This document shows positions 1-12,696 of a stretch of DNA of 64,000 bases, in pieces. This DNA comes from Glandiceps talaboti (Eukaryota; Hemichordata; Enteropneusta; Spengelidae). The position numbers and the translations under genes were made by a program. Every line of letters starts with the position of its first letter. The first letter of the stretch is position 1. The notes beneath the pieces are model-generated. The model was not told the DNA's origin. It did not search any database and was given only the letters and a program-made list of their open reading frames with translations. The stretch lies in NCBI RefSeq assembly GCF_964340395.1, contig NC_135553.1, forward strand, positions 28,751,449 to 28,815,448, given 5' to 3'.

Positions 1-287
1 TTAAATGCACTAAAAAGTATCTTATAAAAACACTAGTGCAATATTAACAAAACACCTTCAAAACTTCAGTTGAGAAACGTTAAATCGTTCACTTTAGTTA
101 AATGTAGCGAACACAACACTTACAGTATTATCGATGTACTCCAAGAATAACATATTGTGGCACACAATTCTGTATTTCCAGGTTTAACGAGGTCAAACAA
201 TCAGAAAAATACACATCAAAGAACGAGTAAAAAGGCAAAGTGTTAACATTTGCAATCTACTCCTAGCATATTTTACACTATTACAAA
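1..287. other. no gene seen; downstream side of the minus-strand ORF
   Basis: I see no ORF, RNA gene or repeat here. On the minus strand this is the sequence just 3' of the SGNH-domain reading frame. If that frame is ORF1 of a LINE, an ORF2 would be expected further left, outside the window. The visible ~290 bases do not read as an endonuclease start. Confidence 0.5.
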
Positions 288-2237
288 TTACAGTCGGTAT
301 GGACTACTATAATACTGATCCCGATGATCAACATCATTATAATGATTACCACTAAAGACTGCTTTAATTGATGCCTTAATATCACCTACAAATAAACTTG
401 TACCACTTTGGTTAATGTGTATACCATCTGAATGATATAAGTACTCACTACGACCCAATTTCCTGTGTTCTGCAAACACACACTTGCCAATGTGACTACA
501 TTCTTGTTTCAAGTTGTAATTAATGAAGTTAACACTATCATTCAAGGAACCCTGAATACCATGAAAGGGCAAAACAGCTGACATTACAATTATGGCATTG
601 GGGCATACAACTCTAGCTTCCCTACATAGATTAGCAAGCCGATCAATAATTACATCACCATGCTGAGATTGGCCAAGATCATTTGTACCAACATGGAAAA
701 TAATACGCTCGACATGTTGATTATCAGAAATATGAAACAAACATGAACGCGCATCATCGATAGTAGAGGCTCTATATTTGATACATTTCCTATACTTATC
801 AAATACATGAGGGTTGATATACTAGTACTTTGTGATAGAATCACCTATAATTACAGTAATACCATTAGACTTACTTAGCGGGTCATTAAAACGCTGCATT
901 CGTGGAGAATTAACATAATCTGAACGACGACGATCATTAACATTTGACTGATACGGTGAAGAGTAACTTCGTCTGTCACGGTCATCCACACGCTGACTCG
1001 ACGGGGAATAACGTTGAGACGGACGGCGCGATGGAAGGTCAAACTCTGCAACACGACGAGTAGATGGAAGGTCAAACTCTGCAACACGAGTAGATGAATC
1101 TTGACTTGAAACTTGAGAATTATGAGATTGAATGCGCGAGTTAGCATGAGACAACGGAGTTGTAGATGTAGTAGATGAAACATGTTGAGATGTTATTGTG
1201 TCAGAACTTGAATCACGTTCACCAGTAATACCGACAGCAGACGCGTACGACGAAACTTGGCGCGAAGACGTGACCTCAGAGGAATTCACACGATCAAGTT
1301 TACTGTCTAAAACAGAAAGTTTCTTGTCAATACTCGATAATTTATCAGTCATATTAGTGACAGCGGATTGTGTCGAATCACATCTTTTCTCAACCGTAAC
1401 CAATCTTTCATCGAAATTGCTTTTCAAAGACGAAATGTCTCTTTTTAATACTTTCACTTCTGCGAAAACACGATTCTTGCACTCCAACTCAACTGCAGAC
1501 TGTGTCGCCAGTAACTTGTCATGAAAGCTCGTGAATAAAGATTCAAATTCATTCTTGACAGAAACTATATCCTCACGAACAGCATTGAAACTATCAGAGA
1601 GCATTATGTACCTGTCCTGTAAAATCTCAACTGAACGAGCGATAGTATTGGTTATCACGGCAGCCTCAGACGAAACATCCACCATAGACTTCGAGGGGTC
1701 AGATTCAACAACAGTATCAGCCCTGAGAGAAACAGCAATTTCCTCTTGATCAAGATCGGCACTGGCAATGGGAGAAGAAGTTGGAGCCATAATAGGAATA
1801 TTACATTGCATAACATTAGATACATCCAAAGATTTATCAGCCTCTTCACCAGTTGTAGCAGCAACATGATCTGAATAGTCACTCAAATCTAGCACTTTCG
1901 ATACACTTTCTTTTGACGCGCCATTTCTAGCACCACACATCTCAAAGTAGTTACTCAAGAACTCTTCAGCTTCTCTACGACAATTGAAACCTTTGAAACA
2001 TGCTCCTGAAAACCCGTCTACTAGCCTATGACAAGCATCCCAATCAACAAAAATCCCAGTTTCACGACCTGCAGCAACAGCATAAAACTTCTTACATGAC
2101 TTCGCATTTTTCACTTGTTTACGCTTATTTCTTGACGTCTTGTGACTACCTTCGCTCACGTATTTTTCATCACTCGAGTTAAAGTCTCCATAAAGAAAAT
2201 CAGGATCACTTCTTCTCTTTCTACTCCGTTTACCCAT
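288..2237 (-). pseudogene. RNase H1-type hybrid-binding domain / coiled coil / SGNH hydrolase protein, probably retroelement ORF1, broken by one TAG
   Basis: Two minus-strand frames (822-2237, 471 codons; 288-740) lie in the same register. Reading from 2237 to 288 gives 650 codons interrupted by one TAG at about 823-825, just after the SGNH block I motif (VIIGDSITKY). Residues ~50-97 (FYAVAAGRETGIFVDWDAC, then a FKGF..REAEEFL segment) match the RNase H1 N-terminal hybrid-binding (viroplasmin-type) domain. Residues ~190-320 look coiled coil. Residues ~330-450 are Ser/Arg-rich with a 12-residue direct duplication (RVAEFDLPS). After the stop come block III (VGTNDLG) and block V (SDGIHIN), which supply the Asp/His of the SGNH triad. 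The N-terminus is very basic. SGNH esterase domains are known in ORF1p of CR1-type LINEs, so a retroelement origin is favoured, but no RT follows in the window. A host or domesticated gene remains possible. Confidence 0.7.
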
Positions 2238-2464
2238 TATTCAAAACTTTAACGTAACAAACAACACACCAAAAAGGAATTAAACACAACCTGGAAACAG
2301 CTTCGCCACCACAATATTAGGAGCACTTTTAGAACGCAGGTACACTGCAAGACGCCATGTTTAATTATAGGGAGTCCTTGGGGTTTCCCCCCGGCAGATC
2401 TGCAGTTTTTACCTTCCGTAAGGAAGGTTTTAATATAGCAATGAAGTCTGTGTGTCTGTGCGTG
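2238..2464. other. 5' flank of the SGNH ORF; short perfect hairpin
   Basis: No ORF. It holds a perfect 7-bp stem hairpin at 2411-2428 (ACCTTCC, loop GTAA, GGAAGGT) and a TG-rich stretch next to the left edge of the following repeat. A similar CTTCCGTA...GTCTGTGTCTGTCTG context recurs near 48185-48240, so this may be the end of a dispersed repeat. Confidence 0.4.
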
Positions 2465-3190
2465 TGTATCATCGTTTCAATTTCGTCAAATATGGACTTA
2501 TCATTTTCAAATTTCACACACTAATGCGCAGATGAATAAAGAGAAATCGTGTTTCTTTAGATTTTCGATTAGAAGTTTAGGAAGTATTATATTGACCTCA
2601 AACCGTCTCCTTTTTACCGTGTTCTTTTCCGATTTCTCTCGATAACAAACTACCGCTGTTTGTTGCAAGGCTTGTACATAATCATTTATCTAGCTCTGTA
2701 TCTCAGGATATCAATACACTCTCACATATTTATCAAGTGTAATAATCTATAATTTATACCCAAATGTGTGTGTGGTCAAAATATGGAAAATAGACCAAGC
2801 CTCGCCTAGCCTAGGAAGAAAATTTCGCAACAATGTATCAATAATGGTGACTTATACATTGACCTCTATATAATTAGTGTACAGTGATCAACAAAATCTT
2901 GACAATTTTCCCCGTAGCGATTAAAGGAATGTGTAAACTCGTGGTGGGACAGAAGGAAGTTCAACACGCACATGCCATATCCCGGGTATGTAGGGGATCA
3001 CGAAAGCCGAGTGAAGTCGAGGATGGCAAGCTTTCCTGTGCTGAGAATAGGAGGCGTGGCGGGCATTTCAACAATATTTTTGACAACTAACTTTCATTGG
3101 GACTTGACGAATCACAGATATAGAGATAAATTTCTTGCATAAATCATGAAATTTCTTATGGAAGGCATTCAGTTTAAATCTGGTTTGCTT
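2465..3190 (+). mobile_element. family D copy 1: internally deleted hAT-derived element
   Basis: About 725 bp that recurs almost identically, split in two, at 15229-15476 and 22203-22690, and in part, inverted, at 34150-34370. The copy at 34 kb also carries a hAT-like transposase relic. Around 2935-2980 this copy keeps a short piece of that coding region (translating to VGQKEVQHAHA). It then jumps directly to the 3' region, so it is an internal-deletion, non-autonomous derivative. This is the uninterrupted reference for the split copy at 15-22 kb. Exact termini are inferred from where similarity between copies stops. No convincing TIR or target duplication was seen. Confidence 0.75.
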
Positions 3191-3954
<764 letters not shown>

Positions 3955-4173
3955 CGAGATCGACTTGGACTTTTAGGGAATTAGCTCAAACTACACACAA
4001 TGTTCATGGTTAACCTGGATCATTTAGAAGTGGCCACGGAGCAGATGGAAGCTCCTAATCTAGGCCTAGCTGTTGCCTTCAGCGCCAACTTCCAACGAAA
4101 AATCAATAATTTTATTTCTAATCATTAAATTCTTATAAACATAAAATATACAATATAAACGTCCACAAGTACG

Positions 4174-5266
4174 ACGGCTAATGAGCCTATCAATGTACAA
4201 GAGATTGACCAACCTATACAAGATTTATTGGGTGAAAAATCTACATATGAAACCCAAAATGATAGGCTTGTTCAGCAATTTGAAGGGTTTTTGGAAAATC
4301 TACCTACCCCTGAGCATGTGGTTTCAGCAAACCCTCAAGACAGTTTCTAGTCTTCAAAGATGGAGGGGCTAGGACCCAAGTGCACCACTATGACTGTGAA
4401 TATTTGGGACGTTTCGGCAATATGCCCTGTGGATGCCCAAAACGACTAAGGGTTGGGACGGCTAAGAATATGGTTTCTAAATTATCCACGTTTTATCGGG
4501 CTATACAGCGAGAGGGTAAACAATGCATGGAGAATCCTGCTGAATCTATTATGGTACAACGATATATTAGAAAAATAGCAGAGGAACAAGCGAAAGCACA
4601 TGTTACAGATAAACAGGCAAAACCACTATTCTGGCCAAAAATGACAACAGCGCCATCAACGACGCTACTGTACATGTATGCGAGGGATCTTACATTTTTC
4701 AAGTTATTATTTTTCTCGGGGTACAGAGCAGGCGATTTAGGGCAACTCGGCTATATTATTTAATCATACCTTTGGGAAAACTTTACGAGGAGCAGGAACT
4801 AATATGTTCGCAGTAAAAAGATGCCAGAATGTAAGGCTTTGCCCGATTAACACATTGGAACAATACATTCAACTTGGGGAAAAACTGGGTATCGACTTAC
4901 ACACAGGGTTCCTGTTCCGACTAACGTCACCTACAGGTGAAGTAGAGAACAAACCACTTTCTTCGCAAGCGATTTATCAGAGACTGAAATCATACCTTCA
5001 GGTATTGGGCATAGATGAAGGGGAAACTCCATATAGTATTAGAAGTGCGTGCGCCATCACTATGTCCCTGACTGGTGCAACCATCCAACAGGTTATGGAT
5101 CTTGTTGGCCTCGGCTAATCATTATACTAAATTACTGACTGTGTCAGCGGTAGAAACTCCTGCTGAAAAAATGACAGCGTTGTCAGAAAGTGTACCGGGA
5201 ACGGCTGCGTATGAAAGCATGGAAACACTGACCGGATTCACAGTAGCCTTTCATCCAAGATCATAA
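4174..5266 (+). pseudogene. tyrosine recombinase (DIRS/Crypton-like), frameshifted
   Basis: Three frames assemble into one phage-integrase-like protein. An N-terminal part runs from about 4179 to 4350, where there is a shift near a TAG. 4356-4760 carries CEYLGRFGNMPCGCP and the first catalytic Arg context (FFSGYRAGDLGQLG). After a shift near 4755, 4765-5118 carries the body with the box II-like YSIRSACAIT. After a further shift near 5115, 5117-5266 supplies NHYTKLLTV with the probable nucleophile Tyr, ending in TAA. The His of the usual HxxR is replaced (PYSIR). The layout matches the tyrosine-recombinase proteins common in DIRS, Ngaro and Crypton elements and their domesticated relatives in marine invertebrates. 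At least three frameshifts make it non-functional. No RT or RNase H accompanies it, so a Crypton-like or orphan recombinase is favoured. Confidence 0.75.
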
Positions 5267-5269
5267 GGA

Positions 5270-5541
<272 letters not shown>

Positions 5542-5770
5542 AATGTCAATGGTTTCAATCAGGTACGGACTTCAGCGACACTTCCAGAAATTGTACAATG
5601 TAGATATTGTCAACGACAGAGATTTTAAATCTTCAAATGAGGTAGTAGATCCATAAAGTATTTATAACTGTTTTGACTTGTTGTTTATTAAATTGTTCAA
5701 ATTTAATCGTATATAATGTATCTGTAGTGTCAGGTTTATTATAATAGTATGAATGAGATGTGTTATAAAA

Positions 5771-5961
5771 CAAATGTCGACTGGCCTCTTGTTCGGGCAA
5801 TAGCATACGTCAGTTCCCCCTCGGGTCTGTTGATCAACTCAACATCAACCTATTTCCCTTCCGAGGGCGAAGCCCAAGGGAAATAGGTTGATGTCGAGGT
5901 GATCGACAGGCCCTCGCGGTGAACAGACGTATGCTATTGCCTTCACGGCCAGTCGACATTT
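5771..5961. repeat. 191-bp near-perfect palindrome (fold-back MITE-like)
   Basis: Left arm from CAAATGTCGACTGGCC and right arm ending GGCCAGTCGACATTTG pair along most of their ~88 bp. Shared inner blocks are GCAATAGCATACGTC and AACCTATTTCCCTT. The loop is about 15 nt around 5859-5874. The spacing and near-perfect arms indicate a young fold-back element or hairpin-forming locus. No transposase is present. A target duplication could not be defined. Confidence 0.85.
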
Positions 5962-6714
5962 GTATACTGTACACTGACTCCTCGCTAATACGTATCTTAT
6001 ATCTCTATTGTACTATGGCGTAGAATGCTTGCCAATATTCGAAAATGCAATACTGCAATGACTATAGTATATGCAACACTGCAATGACTATATTCAATAA
6101 TGCAATGGCTACATGCAATACTGCGATGACTACATATGCAATGACTACATGCGATGACTACATGCAATGACTATATGCGATATGACTACATGAGATGACT
6201 ACATGCGATATGACTGCATGCGATGACTACATGCGATATGAGACTACATGAGATGACTACATGCAATACTGCAATGCGAGATGATGACATGATATGCGAC
6301 GATTTTGTAATGACGTTATGCCATTTGTAGATTATTCAATGACAACAAGAAATTCTGCAATGGGAGATGATGACATGATATGTGGTGACGTTTTGTCGAA
6401 ATGCAATGCATAATGCAAGTATTAATATGAAACAAGCTAGGGAGTACTGTCTAACAAGGAGAAACAGGTCAAGGATGAACCGGTCAATACACGTGGCCCC
6501 CGTTGTCTCGTCTGCTCATGGCTTCCACGTCGACCACAGCCTCCATAATCCGTAATTTACAGTTGAGTGTTCATTACTTACTGGTAGACCTGCGATCACT
6601 AAATGATAGAAACTTTGATGGCTTCCAACTAAAGTGCGTAACCCTTCTGGTATGGGGGCCCGTTCTGGTCACAATTGTCATGATTATGTAGAAATGATAA
6701 AACTACTGCTGTAA

Positions 6715-7190
6715 TTAATATTATGTATTCCTTGAATTATTTAAATGTGTTTTGATTAATTGTATGCACTGTTATGTAGTCTACGATTGATTTTATGTAT
6801 TCCTTGAATTAATTTAATGTGTTTTCGATTAATTTTATGTACCAGTCTTAATTTTATGTAGTCTTGAATTAATTTTATGTATTTCTGGAATTATTTGTAT
6901 GCATGTGCCGAATTATTTTTAATTATGTCCCGAATTAATTTTTTGTATGTGCTGAATTAATTTTGTGTATGTCCCGAATTAATTTTGTGTATGTCCTGAA
7001 TTAATTTTGTGTATGTGCTGAATTAATTTTGTGTATGTCCCTAATTAATTTTATGTATGTGCTGAATTAATTTTGTGTATGTCCTGAATTAATTTTGTGT
7101 ATGTGCTGAATTAATTTTGTGTATGTCCCTAATTAATTTTATGTATGTGCTGAATTAATTTTGTGTATGTGTCGAATTAATCTTGCCCCT
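6715..7190 (+). repeat. AT-rich ~23-bp tandem array inside element E
   Basis: Degenerate tandem copies of a unit like GAATTAATTTTGTGTATGTG, most regular at 6940-7180, where units alternate between GTCC and GTGC variants. Non-coding. Confidence 0.85.
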
Positions 7191-7221
7191 ACAATCCTTT
7201 GTGCGAGATTTCTTATTCAAA

Positions 7222-7533
7222 ATGGCGGCCCGCAGTGGTGCTCGGCGGGTTGTCATTCGAAAAAGGAATCAAGGAGGATTCTAACAATTTTTGCTGAATC
7301 TAAAATCAGTTGTTCGAGTTTTTCTGTCTCCCCTGAATTTAGGATCGACAGACGATCTATATGAAGTTAAGTTTCGAATGTTTGATGCCACAGGGACTTT
7401 GTCTTTGCTTTTGGATGACTTAGCGAGAGGAGGGCCCAATCCAACGGGACTACCTTCCCATATTATACAAGTAGCAAGTAACATCGATACAACTTGGACC
7501 TGGATGAAGGCGCCTTTCGTCTTTGTTGAATAG
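7222..7533 (+). pseudogene. unrecognised short ORF inside element E, one in-frame stop
   Basis: An ATG at 7222 in a good context (CAAAATGGCGGCC) opens a frame that reads 20 codons to a TAA at 7282-7284. It then stays open in the same register to a TAG just after 7533, about 103 residues in all apart from the stop. The beginning is basic (MAARSGARRVVIRKRNQGG). The rest is mixed, with FDATGTLSLLLDDLARGG and a WTWMKAPFVFVE end. I do not recognise a family. It is the least repetitive, most GC-balanced part of the element, so it could be a captured host exon or a relic of an element protein. Confidence 0.3.
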
Positions 7534-8192
7534 TCGAAACACTCACTTGAAGCATATCAGCAATTTACCGCCATGGGAAGAAGAGGGAACGCAAATGTTC
7601 CAATTGGTGTCTTGAAATTTCCAAGCGCCTTCGTCCAGGTCCAAGTTGTATCAAAGGGGACCCAGGAACCGTGTGACAAACAAAACAAAACAAACAAACA
7701 AATAAATAAATAAATAAACTACCAAATAAATGACAAATGAACAAGCAAACGAACGACAAGTATAGGGACAAATAAAATAATTAAATAAACCAGCAAATAA
7801 ACAGATACTCATGGGGTATACTAGATATGTTTTTTTCTACACAGATAGTGATGGGATGACTCATGTAGTCATCTCATGTAGTCATATCGCATATAGTCAT
7901 ATCGCATGTAGTCATCGCATGTAGTCATATTGCATGTAGTCATCTCATGTAGTCATCTCATGTAGTCATATCATGTCATCTCATGTAGTCATATCGCATG
8001 TAGTCATCTCATGTCGTCATATCGCATACAGTCATTGCATGTAGTCATCTCATGTAGTCATTGCATATGTAGTCATCGCATGTAGTCATCGCAGTATTGC
8101 ATGTAGTCATTGCATTATTGCATGTAGTCATTGCAGTATTGCATATAGTCATTGCAGTATTGCATTTTCGAATATTGGCAGGCATTCTACGC

Positions 8193-9160
8193 TAGCTTAA
8201 CTTTGAATAAAAATGTGTCCAGTTAAAAATTGTAACTAGCAAATTAACTTCTTTGTGCGGGAAAGTACAAAAGAAGTGCGCACATGTACTGTGCATTTTC
8301 CGCGAGTAACAGTGGTCTTGAAAGTCTCCTTCATTTGAAGATAGCAAGTCGCAATAATTTCAGAGAGTGAAACAGTTACTCCAAAAAAAGACGGAAAAAG
8401 TCGTTCAACGTCTGGTTGCCTGATGCATGCAGTGACTAAGAAGATGCGCTCGATCTCATTACATTTACGTACGCAGTTTAAAATCCACTTTGAAGATCGA
8501 CTTTCAATAATTGTGTTCAACGTTGTCTTTGGTTAAAACGTTGTTTGATATAATTATCTCATTGCACTGACACTAGCGTTATTCAACAATTCATTTTGAA
8601 GCAACAATTTGCTATGGAAAGAATGGCCCCGAATTTGTAAACAGAGCTGTATCTTCGACATCAAAATCCAAACTTCAATTTCCATTATAATGATAATGAC
8701 AAGGAGAGTTCACTGAGTTCACCTTGGGTTCCGACATAAAGGAGGGCCATAAAAGTTTTGAGAGTTGGGTAAAGAAAATTATTGTTTAGTTGTGTTACTT
8801 ATAATTTGAGAAAGATCCATCCATTTTTTCTTAATTTAAACTTGTTTTACTTTGAATGTGACATCTTTTCGGCAACTACTTTGAAAAATATGACATTAGG
8901 CCAGAAAAAATGAAAAACCTGTTCAACCTACCCATATAATTTTTTCTGGTGATGGGCAATATATCCTCATGCGGGCTTCGCATTTGTTTCAAAATTAAGG
9001 ATATTTCTTTTTCTTTTCTGAATAGTACATGCAACAATATACATTTGAGACCATTCGAAATTATATAATATCTTATACAGTGGTTTACTTACCCCTGATG
9101 TTGCATACAAGCATGAATTGAGATTAAATTAAACTGCAGGAATTGCTTCGATAATCCACA
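8193..9160. repeat. family F copy 1 (host sequence of element E)
   Basis: About 950 bp matching 27225-28240 with many small indels. Shared stretches include the start (TTAACTTTGAATAAAAATG), the TTTTTTCTGGTGATGG block near 8940 and a final AAGCATGAATTGAGATTAAA. A short later block (~9785-9905, ATGGC.TCCTAC.CTGTCTTA) also matches 28565-28615. Frames on the minus strand in the two copies are not conserved through the indels, so this is non-coding repeat. Confidence 0.8.
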
Positions 9161-11160
9161 AAATTTGAGTTACCCCCTACCTGGCCTGAAATTTTTTCGT
9201 AACCCCACCCCCCTCCTTGACACACAAACTTTTCATAACCCCCCCCCCCCTCACCATTTTACTGACATCATGTCATTTAACTGTAAATGGTGCACTACAA
9301 ACATTATACAAATTGAGGTTGAGTGTTCCATTGATACACCATATGCATACACACTCACGCACATGTATACATATACATACATACGTATGTACGTACGTAC
9401 GTACGTACGTACATACATACATACATACATACGATATCAAACTTTTTATTTTGAATTTGTATTTCCTTTTAACATTATGGATGTAGCATATTTCAAGAGG
9501 AAGGGGTAGCAATGAATGCAGCCTATTCCCAAAGTAGTACCATAGGTATTAGTTGAATCAACGTTTGAGGGAGCCAAGTGGGGTGGGTATGGGAGGGGTT
9601 TTGAATTTCAAGGACTAAAAGAGTGCTTTCTGGTGCTATTTTAACATGTAAAATTTTGAGTAGCCCCCCCCCCCCCCCTTCACTCCCCGATTTTTGGGTA
9701 ACCCCCACCCCTTCACTCCCTATTTTTTGAGTGATCCACCTAAATTCCTCCGACCCCCCCCCAGTTCATAAATAATGACGGCTCCCTAAATGGCATCCTA
9801 CGCTGTCTTATTTTCAATTTTTTCACCTTTCGAGTTGTCTCCTTCCATTCAGTATTAATCAAGGTGATAATTGTCTTTCTCCCAAAACAAGATGGCGGTG
9901 TCTCCCTGCATAGGTTAGAGCTAATTAGAAACATCTCCTTATGCATGTGAAATCCACATCCTGTGTAAAGTAATCTCGTTCGGAGTATTATCGTAGTTGG
10001 CTATCACTGTTATTTTAATGCATCATTGTACCATATAATTGTCTATCTCCACTGTAGTGTAGGTGACAGAAGGGGTGGCTAAAATAATACTTGAGTTTCA
10101 TTTGGCAGGGCTTAACATTTTTTGAGAAGATAGGGTGAGAGGAGCTGCAACACTTGTTTAAACCGTAAACTGTATATATATTTCCTAACTGTAGCTATGC
10201 AGACAAATTGCATGAGATAGTATCAAAATGACTGAATAAGTTCTATCTAAACTCGATCTGAAATATTTTGCTATCATTATATATGGTTCGACCTACTTAC
10301 CCAATGTGATGGGTTAGGTTGCCTGTTGACCAACTTTTTAAAAAAAATTTTCTGGCCTTACATATGATATTTAATTGCGTATGCTAAAATAGATATGTAA
10401 ATTAGCAACTTTACTAATTTTTAAATGCATGACTGCACCAAGACAAAGTTCTGCCCCCCCCCCCGGCAATTTGGTTAGGCTACGGCCCTGCTGCCTATTC
10501 CGACGGAAGGTGTCTTTCAGTGTCTTTTCAGCAAATATGTTGTGTTCGATCATAGATGCTTGAATGAACTGGACCTCTGGTCGAACTAACAACGTTGATT
10601 AAACAAAACAAAACAATTAATAGACATAAATAATGGACAGTGAAATGAACTTTTACTCGAGCCTATGATATATATGTGTATTTAGTTTCTGTCCCTCTGT
10701 GATATCTCATTTCATCGAAGGAAGAGGAAGGGAGGGGATGCAGCACACAATGCGAAGATACGAAGAATATGAGATTGTATCGAGTGCATGTAAACCTTGA
10801 CGAATTACATAATCATCTATTGCGATCCTGATGTAAACTTGAGCCTCACAAACCCAATATATGACTTCCGAATTTTACGGAACATAAAATTGTTCCTTTC
10901 TCAGTGACAATATATAGTATGTCAGTTTGTCGACCGTAGTCATGGTCCCTCCTACCTCCATGCGCTTAAAGGGTGGCCCTGTTTTTTTGTCATTACTGTA
11001 GCATTGCAAATATAGGTTGGTCGGTCGATTAAAACAATTCATCATCATGTTTTTGTTACTCTGCTTCTTTTCCTCCTTGATGTTTTCTTTTTATGTGATA
11101 TTTTTTGTGAAGACGGGGTTGAAACTTTGGGTCGGTCGGGTAATGAGAAATAGAAGAAAT
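9161..11160. other. no gene seen; homopolymer-C blocks and a (TACG/TACA)n run
   Basis: No credible ORF. It contains several C homopolymers (about 9238, 9665, 9755 and 10446), a run of ATAC/GTAC tetranucleotides at 9366-9432 that is self-complementary in its GTACGTAC core, and otherwise AT-rich sequence. Short frames over the microsatellite (Tyr/Thr/His-rich) are artefacts. Confidence 0.6.
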
Positions 11161-12623
11161 AGCGCCAATGGCGTTGTAGCACAACTGTACAGTTTTTAAA
11201 AATGTTTTCCCACATGCTGATCCATGCTGGGTATAGAAGTTCATTTGCTGAATGATTATCCATATATTATTGAATGTTTATTCATTTGTCTATAAATCTG
11301 TGTTATCTTTGCAATATATGTGATCATTTGGCTGTTGCTATGGGCGTGGTCTTGTTGCTAGGCACATTTGCATACTTTTTTTGAATGTTTATTCATTTGT
11401 GTGTTATCTTTGCAAAATATGTGATCATTTGGCTGTTGCTATGGGCATGGTCATGTTGCTAGGCATATTTGCATACATTGTCTTGAGTGGTTATTCATTT
11501 GTCTATCAATTCCTATCGTTATTTTTTGCAATATAAGTGACTATTTGGTTGTTGCTATGGGCGTGGTCTTGTTGCTAGGCAAATTACATACATTTTTTGA
11601 ATGTTTATTCAATTGTCTATTGATCTCCATGGTTATTCTTTGTAAAATACACCCCTGATTGGCTGTTGCTATGGGCGTGGTTTTGTTGCTAGGCAAATTT
11701 ACATACATTTTTGGAATGTTCATTCAATTATCTATCGATTCCTGTTGTTATCTTTGTAATATATGTGATGACTTAGCTGTTGCTATGGGCGTGGTCTTGT
11801 TGCCAGGCAAATTTACATACATTTTTTTGAATGCTTATTCAATTGCCTTTTAATCCCAGTGGTTATCTTTGTGAAATACCTCACCAGTTTGGCTGTTGCT
11901 ATGGGCGTGGTCTTGTTGCTAGGCACATTTGCAAACATTTTGTGAATGCTTAAACACCCCTAAGAATGTTTCCACCAAATTTCAGACCGATCTGCCCAAT
12001 AGTTTTTGAGTAAGTTTTTTGACCAAAAATTACATTTTTCGACCCAAATCGGTAGGTAAGATCATTTTGATTTGAACAATTTCCCAACTAGACACCCAAG
12101 GTAATACACCCATCAAATATCATGGCAATCGGTACATGCAGGAAATTTAACCTGCCAAACACAGTATGATCATGGAGGTCTTGATATGACTCTATTTTCT
12201 TTCCCCATAAAATGTGTGACTTTTTATTCTTTGTACAAACTTTTTTTTGAATGCCTAAGGATTGTGCATTTATATGAACCTGTTTTAATCATAGTGTCTA
12301 AGATTTAATTCAGCTGTGCTAAAAACAGGCCTAGGTTGCCAAGCAACCTTAAACAGATGTTAATCTTTACGCCAATGACATTGATATGTGAAGTAGCCCA
12401 TAAAAGATTTAATGATTTCATTGCATCAATAAAACAAGAATCTTTCATTTCCATGCTAAAGTCAAAGCATTTTGTAATACAACAAATCACATTTCCAAAT
12501 GTAAAATGCACATTTCTGATGCGATCATTATCAGTTGAACAATTTCCAAACTAGACACCTAAGGTAATGGACCCACCAAATATCATGGCAATTGGTTCAG
12601 CGTTTTTTGACTTTAAGTTGTTT

Positions 12624-12696
<73 letters not shown>

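Larger units (their letters stand above)
6018..8192. mobile_element. 2.2-kb fold-back TIR transposon with tandem-repeat TIRs (element E)
   Basis: The left end (GCGTAGAATGCTTGCC, then CAATATTCGAAAATGC) and the right end (the reverse complement, ending GCATTCTACGC at 8192) are inverted repeats. Each arm continues for about 300 bp as degenerate short tandem repeats of the type TGCAATGACTACA (6040-6290) or its complement TGTAGTCATTGCA (7850-8170). The flanks (5963-6013 and 8193-9150) are contiguous at 27172-28240 without this element, so an empty site is present in the same window. The core holds an AT-rich tandem array and one short broken ORF. No recognisable transposase, so non-autonomous. Confidence 0.85.

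Noticed and set aside
1198-1749. Plus-strand Ser/Thr-rich frames
   Set aside because: Antisense shadows of the Ser/Arg-rich and coiled-coil part of the SGNH-domain protein.
8236-8520. 94-residue minus-strand frame with a partly similar frame at 27253-27474
   Set aside because: Similarity reflects duplication of family F; indels shift the frame between copies, so coding constraint is not supported.
9165-9512. Overlapping frames on both strands with Tyr/Thr/His/Val runs
   Set aside because: They translate the self-complementary TACG/TACA microsatellite and its AT-rich flanks.
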